Positions 22,301-24,724 of a stretch of DNA of 24,724 nt are shown here, piece by piece. The DNA lies in NCBI GenBank assembly GCA_900770525.1, contig CAAHDT010000032.1, positions 1-24,724 on the forward strand. Reading direction: 5' to 3'. The notes beneath the pieces were generated by a model that worked only from the letters and a program-made list of their open reading frames with translations, had not been told where the DNA came from and searched no databases. Made by a program: the position numbers and the translations under genes. The stretch is from Candidatus Gastranaerophilales bacterium (GTDB taxonomy: Bacteria; Cyanobacteriota; Vampirovibrionia; Gastranaerophilales; Gastranaerophilaceae). The first letter of the stretch is position 1; each line of letters starts with the position of its first letter.

Positions 22301-22450
22301 AATCCACTTATTATCTTTATCCCCCTTAAGGTTTCTAAAAGTTGAACTCTGAACTTCTTCTCTCACACAATCGTGAAGATACAAGCTCAATTTTTTTATA
22401 AAACTGTTATTAAACGCTGAATTAATTGCTCTTGACGCTTCTTGTAACAT
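19331..22450 (-). CDS. Superfamily 1 helicase fused to a DUF559/Vsr-like nuclease domain
   Basis: The 1039-residue protein has a unique N-terminal region (1-310) with an acidic linker (about 150-235). A split Upf1/DNA2-type SF1 helicase core follows. Walker A is GPPGTGKS at 341-348, Walker B is DEAS at 663-666, then GDDKQLPH at 687-694, HFRSLPP at 744-750, AHTFQGDERDI at 859-869 and VAITRAKF at 896-903. An insertion of about 240 residues (420-650), rich in coiled coil, lies between motifs I and II. The last 90 residues look like a PD-(D/E)xK fold of the DUF559/Vsr kind: Glu953/Glu955, SADLLIDD (977-984), VVEVDG (987-992). All helicase motifs are intact. Similar helicase-nuclease proteins occur in phage-defence loci, but a repair role is equally possible. 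A GAAAGGG ribosome site precedes the ATG. It is divergent from the CCA gene. Confidence 0.9.
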   Translation of the reverse strand: MLQEASRAINSAFNNSFIKKLSLYLHDCVREEVQSSTFRNLKGDKDNKWIFLKGKEELLTGGDEFLRLDGSDSKLTELMNLSSAGVKDKYLIYGYLFLVGKSSKSRKANEFLTPLLYMPCHLERNGVNINCIPQEEVLSLNTGALTALMKKNDDDDEVEQLLEGLLEVVPKVPITEDGLAIFLTTLKSLIPEIDINLDDKNNVDEDNISKESDNDFYSGKITGDNVEEVVNEEENKQKQMKKLEKINLTSQAAIILTKRPTVTAGVLHELTQIAEKPSGTYRETALNVINEEFSMSKEKSAPIKDMKSITDFYPITPLALSDSQERVIKNIENNKFIAVQGPPGTGKSQTIVNLVAHLIANGKTVLVASRMDKAVDVVADRLNELGAPFLALRAGRLNYQKQLSIELQNLLSGKVDIDSDYEDSLFAGVDDMKNHLNLIRGCENKSEQIIKLENDWHNMSVDVEEQEKSIGKMQFIKINLKKAEIEAILQVIATLEKNIEKTGFFANIANFGSINTLKKILKLKDFEVTYENLGRLKSELQVAAMIWNLRKIEADIQKTGNLHVLSEQIRQMKKKQRPLAINILKGRRREGLKSLLRDQIKCNRLKIHAKSLVERRQNLQNRILETEDFKPLLEAFPCWCVTTYAVSGSLPLKPGMFDVAIIDEASQCDIASCFPILFRAKKAVIVGDDKQLPHLSFLEKAKEQSFLSQYGIPDKYQLMWRFRTNSMFDLADYYSMNSVMLDEHFRSLPPIIEFSNREFYGGRIRVMKKDVGEGKVLETVVVPDGKVDMDATRNLPEIEALVKRLYDIVVEDERKNPDKPVSIGIISPFRAQVEQLKVSVSKVLSDHMMKKHQIEIGTAHTFQGDERDIILMSWAFAQNSFPQSLTFLQKPNLFNVAITRAKFRVINFVSRDPKDIQDGLFRDYMSYIEEYNNKKQAIANCEIDENIYKNKLEREIAEQIRALGHTVSAGVDIAGLSADLLIDDKFVVEVDGVEDNEPQRISNMKKQSILERCGFKVNRITYREWQYSSNACLNRVLTE

Positions 22451-22468
22451 GCATCAAACCCTTTCTTG

Positions 22469-22497
22469 TTGTATATAAAACAATTTTACGATAAAAT
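22469..22497 (+). promoter_or_regulatory. CCA nucleotidyltransferase promoter, leaderless
   Basis: TTGTAT at 22469-22474 (weak -35) is 17 nt from TAAAAT at 22492-22497. The expected transcription start at about 22504 falls on the ATG at 22505. No ribosome site is present. Confidence 0.45.
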
Positions 22498-22504
22498 AAC
22501 GATT

Positions 22505-23620
22505 ATGAAAATCATCAAAATAAAGGATACTACAAATAAATTATTTTATATTGGCGGAGTTGTTCGGGATGAAATTTTAGGCAAAAAAAGTTTTGATATT
22601 GACTTGACGTATGTTGGAAATGCAATTGAGTATGCAAAAAAACTTGATAATGCCCAAATTCTCAAAATCAATGAGCCATTTGGAACAGTACGTATAAAAA
22701 TTGATGATGAAGAAATAGATATAGCTTCTACCAGAAAAGAAATTTACAAGCGCGTAGGACACCTGCCAACTATCACAACTATTGGTTGTCATCTAAAAGA
22801 TGATGTTCTTAGACGTGATTTTACAATAAACGCTCTTGCTAAAAATTTTAACACTGGCGAAATCATTGACTACACAGGTGGGCTAAATGATATAAAAAAC
22901 AAAACCCTTAGAGTTTTACACGACAAAAGTTTCATTGAAGACCCGACAAGAATAATCAGGGCACTAAAATTTGCCATTCGATTTGATTTTCATCTGGACG
23001 AACACTCTCAAAAGCTACGAGATGAATATCTCCAAAATATTAACTATGACATGAGTTTCAAAAGAGTAAAAAAAGAACTTATAGAAACATTTAACTTGAA
23101 TTCTCAAAAAGCTTACAACGAATTCATTGATGCAAATATATACAAACTAATAACTACAAAAAATATCAAAAAATCAAACATAAATATTGAGTATTTTATA
23201 AACAAATATAAATTTCTGATTAACCCTGCAAACATCTGGTTAATCTACGTTGGAACCCTTGAAGATTTAAGCAATTTACCACTTACTAAAGAAGAAAATA
23301 ATATTTTAGAAAATTTTAAAAAAATCAAATACAAAACCCCAACAACCGACTACGAAACATATAAGATGTTTAGGAATGTACCGAAAGAAACGGTTCTTTT
23401 ATATGGAATAATGACAAACGAACTGGTTGCAATAAATTACCTTGAAAATTTGCGAGATATTAAACTTGAAATTACAGGAAAAGACCTCCAAAACCTTGGA
23501 ATAAAGCCATCTCCTGAGTACAAAAAATGCTTTGAAAAAATTCTTGAACAAAAATGTTATAACGTACGCTTGAGCAAAGATGATGAAATAAACCTTGCAA
23601 AAGAATTTTTCAAGAAATAA
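22505..23620 (+). CDS. CCA-adding enzyme/poly(A) polymerase family (class II nucleotidyltransferase)
   Basis: The family builds or repairs the 3' CCA end of tRNA, or adds A tails. From the ATG at 22505 the product has 371 residues. It has the nucleotidyltransferase core YIGGVVRDEILG (15-26), the metal aspartates DID (31-33), RRDFTINA (103-110) and DPTRIIRALKFAIRF (146-160). The Lys-rich C-terminal body is divergent. A TTG at 22466 would add 13 residues but lacks a ribosome site, and the promoter places the transcript start at the ATG. Some bacteria split the job into CC-adding and A-adding enzymes, and sequence alone does not tell which this is. The gene is very AT-rich, with unusually high Asn, Ile and Lys content. 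A GTAG hairpin begins immediately after its stop. Confidence 0.88.
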   Translation: MKIIKIKDTTNKLFYIGGVVRDEILGKKSFDIDLTYVGNAIEYAKKLDNAQILKINEPFGTVRIKIDDEEIDIASTRKEIYKRVGHLPTITTIGCHLKDDVLRRDFTINALAKNFNTGEIIDYTGGLNDIKNKTLRVLHDKSFIEDPTRIIRALKFAIRFDFHLDEHSQKLRDEYLQNINYDMSFKRVKKELIETFNLNSQKAYNEFIDANIYKLITTKNIKKSNINIEYFINKYKFLINPANIWLIYVGTLEDLSNLPLTKEENNILENFKKIKYKTPTTDYETYKMFRNVPKETVLLYGIMTNELVAINYLENLRDIKLEITGKDLQNLGIKPSPEYKKCFEKILEQKCYNVRLSKDDEINLAKEFFKK

Positions 23621-23623
23621 GAG

Positions 23624-23647
23624 CGTAGGTTGGGGTTTCACCCCAAC
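23624..23647. repeat. GTAG-tagged palindrome (REP-like), copy 2
   Basis: CGTAG (23624-23628) is followed by GTTGGGG (23629-23635), the loop TTTCA and CCCCAAC (23641-23647). It begins 4 nt after the CCA gene stop. The layout and most bases match copy 1 at 105-128, read on the other strand. It may also serve as a terminator or mRNA end. Confidence 0.55.
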
Positions 23648-23673
23648 AATGCAACGACGGCACACCCTAGAGC

Positions 23674-23725
23674 GTAGGGGGAAAAAATGTAGGGTGCGGA
23701 AGAGCGTAAGCGGTTCCCACCGTTA
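23674..23725. repeat. Further GTAG-containing degenerate repeat block
   Basis: GTAGGGG at 23674-23680 and GTAGGGTGCGG at 23689-23699 follow copy 2, with GC-rich, partly self-complementary sequence to about 23725. It differs in composition from the AT-rich flanks and looks like decayed repeat copies. Pairing is imperfect and boundaries are approximate. Confidence 0.35.
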
Positions 23726-23748
23726 CAAACTTGCTAAACCAACAACAA

Positions 23749-23769
23749 GGGTAGACAAAATGTCTACCC
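23749..23769 (-). terminator. Probable terminator of the last gene
   Basis: GGGTAGACA (23749-23757) and TGTCTACCC (23761-23769) form a perfect 9-bp stem with a 3-nt loop. Read on the minus strand it is followed by TTGTTGTTGGTTT, a fair T-rich tail. It lies about 70 nt past the stop codon of the minus-strand gene. Confidence 0.6.
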
Positions 23770-23837
23770 TGATTGTAACAACCTCTTTGATTTTATATTT
23801 TCTTCTTTTGTATTAAAGAAGAGAATATAAACTTGCC

Positions 23838-24724
23838 CTAATCACCTAGACAAACCGCCCGTACACCACCGCGGTAGCGGTTGTTGCTACCGTAGTAGTC
23901 CGAGGACGCAGAGTAGAAGTCGCGGTAGTACGCGCCACCGCTACCGGTCTCCTCACCCGACCAAAGCCAGAAGCCTGAAGAGGTAAAGCCTAGAGCAGTT
24001 GCTGCATCCTGATTCCATTGAAGATTGTCTGCGGTTTGGTAAACTCCTATACTTGGGTTGCCCTTGTATAGTTGGCTCGCTAACTTTGCTAGGTCATCCA
24101 TTGTTGGCATTTTGCTTACCCCTCCACATTGTTTTACGGCGCCTGCCCAGTAATCAGTGTCCCATCCGCAATTCTTTATTCCAAGGGTTCCTTCCGCTGC
24201 GGCAGCTTCGCATTCTGCAAATGTTAGTGGTTTTGGTGAGAATACTGCGGTATAACACTTGCTACCTACTTCAAATGCACATCCGCTTCCTAACTTGTTT
24301 GCATTAAATAAAACTACATCATTACTTAGTTTATTAGGCTTACCGGTACCGTTTATCTCATACACGGCTGCTACGCAACTTGCTGATGGATTGCTTAATG
24401 GTTTGTTGTCTGTTGTTGTCCAGCTTAGTTTTTCTAATGAATCTATTGCTTTACACTTTTTGTTATAGCTTAGTATCATAGGCGTGCCGTCAGCCGTGAC
24501 TATTCCTACGTTGTCGCTTGTATAATCGTTATAATCATCAGTTTCCATACCAAGGTTTTTTCCGGTTTTGGTATCAGCAATATTCCAAGTCTTGCCGTTG
24601 CCTAAATCTACAGTATCATAAGGCCAACAACCTCTTAAGTTGCTTACGTCACAACGTTTAGATATTTTTAAGTGTTTTTGTAGTTCGTCTACAAATGCGT
24701 CTGTGCTATCGTAAGGTCCTATTA
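23838..24724 (-). CDS. Partial protein with Lcl/FGE-like domain, probable DGR variable protein
   Basis: The frame is open to the window edge, so the 5' end is missing; the first internal Met (24548) is not the real start. About 294 codons are visible. The first part has several Cys (KRCDVSN, RGCWPYD) and reads like an extracellular domain. The C-terminal part has KMPTMDDLAKLASQLY and then FWLWSGEE before a Tyr/Asn/Arg/Asp-rich end and RGGVRAVC. This is the pattern of Lcl/DUF1566 and FGE-sulfatase (C-type-lectin-like) folds. The end (23871-23930) has 16 of 20 codons ending in C and 34 of 60 G/C in an AT-rich genome, with Tyr, Asn, Asp, Ser and Arg, as expected where adenines of an AAC-rich template were mutated. 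Pilin-like N-termini are known on such targets, but that part is off the window. Confidence 0.75.
   Translation of the reverse strand, partial: IGPYDSTDAFVDELQKHLKISKRCDVSNLRGCWPYDTVDLGNGKTWNIADTKTGKNLGMETDDYNDYTSDNVGIVTADGTPMILSYNKKCKAIDSLEKLSWTTTDNKPLSNPSASCVAAVYEINGTGKPNKLSNDVVLFNANKLGSGCAFEVGSKCYTAVFSPKPLTFAECEAAAAEGTLGIKNCGWDTDYWAGAVKQCGGVSKMPTMDDLAKLASQLYKGNPSIGVYQTADNLQWNQDAATALGFTSSGFWLWSGEETGSGGAYYRDFYSASSDYYGSNNRYRGGVRAVCLGD
23871..23930 (-). other. Candidate DGR variable region
   Basis: In transcription order the 20 codons spell Tyr-Tyr-Arg-Asp-Phe-Tyr, then Ser/Ala/Ser/Ser, then Asp-Tyr-Tyr-Gly-Ser-Asn-Asn-Arg-Tyr-Arg. TAC, GAC, AGC, AAC, CGC and TTC are all reachable from AAC by changing only the first two bases, the signature of adenine-specific mutagenic reverse transcription. 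The invariant-looking GGVRAVC tail follows. The template repeat and reverse transcriptase are not in the window. Confidence 0.6.

Noticed and set aside
22466..22504. TTG start giving a 13-residue longer CCA enzyme
   Set aside because: No ribosome site, it overlaps the -35 element, and the -10 box predicts a transcript starting at the ATG 22505.
23621..23760. Possible DGR template repeat in the GC-rich block next to the variable protein
   Set aside because: No stretch resembles the variable region or the conserved tail by eye in either orientation; the GC-richness is explained by the GTAG repeats.
23595..23816. A 73-codon plus-strand frame across the repeat block
   Set aside because: It overlaps the CCA gene end, runs through the GTAG hairpins and the terminator stem, and has no ribosome site; judged a chance frame.
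23999..24468. Plus-strand frames opposite the partial last gene
   Set aside because: They lie wholly antisense to a protein with a recognisable domain, lack ribosome sites, and have no coherent sequence character.

Overview
The window is AT-rich and comes from a Gram-negative bacterium. It has a run of lipid A genes (lpxD, lpxC, fabZ) plus a heptose-nucleotide gene. It also has a phycobilisome-lyase-type HEAT-repeat protein, a very short SSB, and several large membrane or exported proteins that match no family I recognise. The best overall fit is a non-photosynthetic relative of Cyanobacteria (Melainabacteria/Vampirovibrionia, Gastranaerophilales-like, gut-associated). That placement is inference from gene content and style: there is no rRNA in the window. 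No tRNA, rRNA, CRISPR array or complete insertion sequence was seen.

Layout. 1-232: a 10-base C tract, a hairpin, a small GTAG-type palindrome, then a promoter. 233-1897: an exported unknown protein and aspartate-semialdehyde dehydrogenase (asd). 1994-2131: a 45-residue small protein with its own Shine-Dalgarno sequence and terminator. 2266-5120: an envelope operon, rfaE2, lpxD, lpxC, fabZ, closed by a 34-nt perfect palindrome; lpxA and lpxB are not in the window. 5244-6902: a soluble orphan sensor histidine kinase, apparently on a leaderless transcript. 6903-7248: a gene-free leader with a possible structured RNA, ahead of a seven-repeat HEAT protein (7249-8106). 8303-8569: a small basic protein followed by four TAAGGA motifs and a terminator. 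8748-11312: overlapping ssb, four-carbon acid sugar kinase (DUF1537) and pdxA-family dehydrogenase. 11302-11571 (-): a small protein with one C-terminal membrane segment. 11641-12588: a ROK-family sugar kinase.

From 12625 to 22450 everything is on the minus strand. Read in transcription order it is: a helicase-nuclease fusion; a small protein with a glycine-rich membrane hairpin; a compact set of GAF-GGDEF-HD-GYP protein, thiL and ispD, separated by 2 nt each; and an 807-residue unknown membrane protein. 22505-23620 (+) is a CCA-adding-type nucleotidyltransferase, again apparently leaderless. It is followed by GTAG palindromes of the same type as at the left edge, and by a terminator. The last gene (23838 to beyond 24724, minus strand) is cut by the window edge. 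Its C-terminal Lcl/FGE-like (C-type-lectin-like) domain ends in a GC-rich, NNC-codon-rich segment that looks like the variable region of a diversity-generating retroelement (DGR).

Most of the window is housekeeping: amino-acid, lipid A, isoprenoid, thiamine and tRNA metabolism. The items most worth following are the DGR-like variable region, the recurring leaderless promoters, the possible RNA leader before the HEAT gene, the degenerate HD-GYP domain, and the helicase-nuclease.
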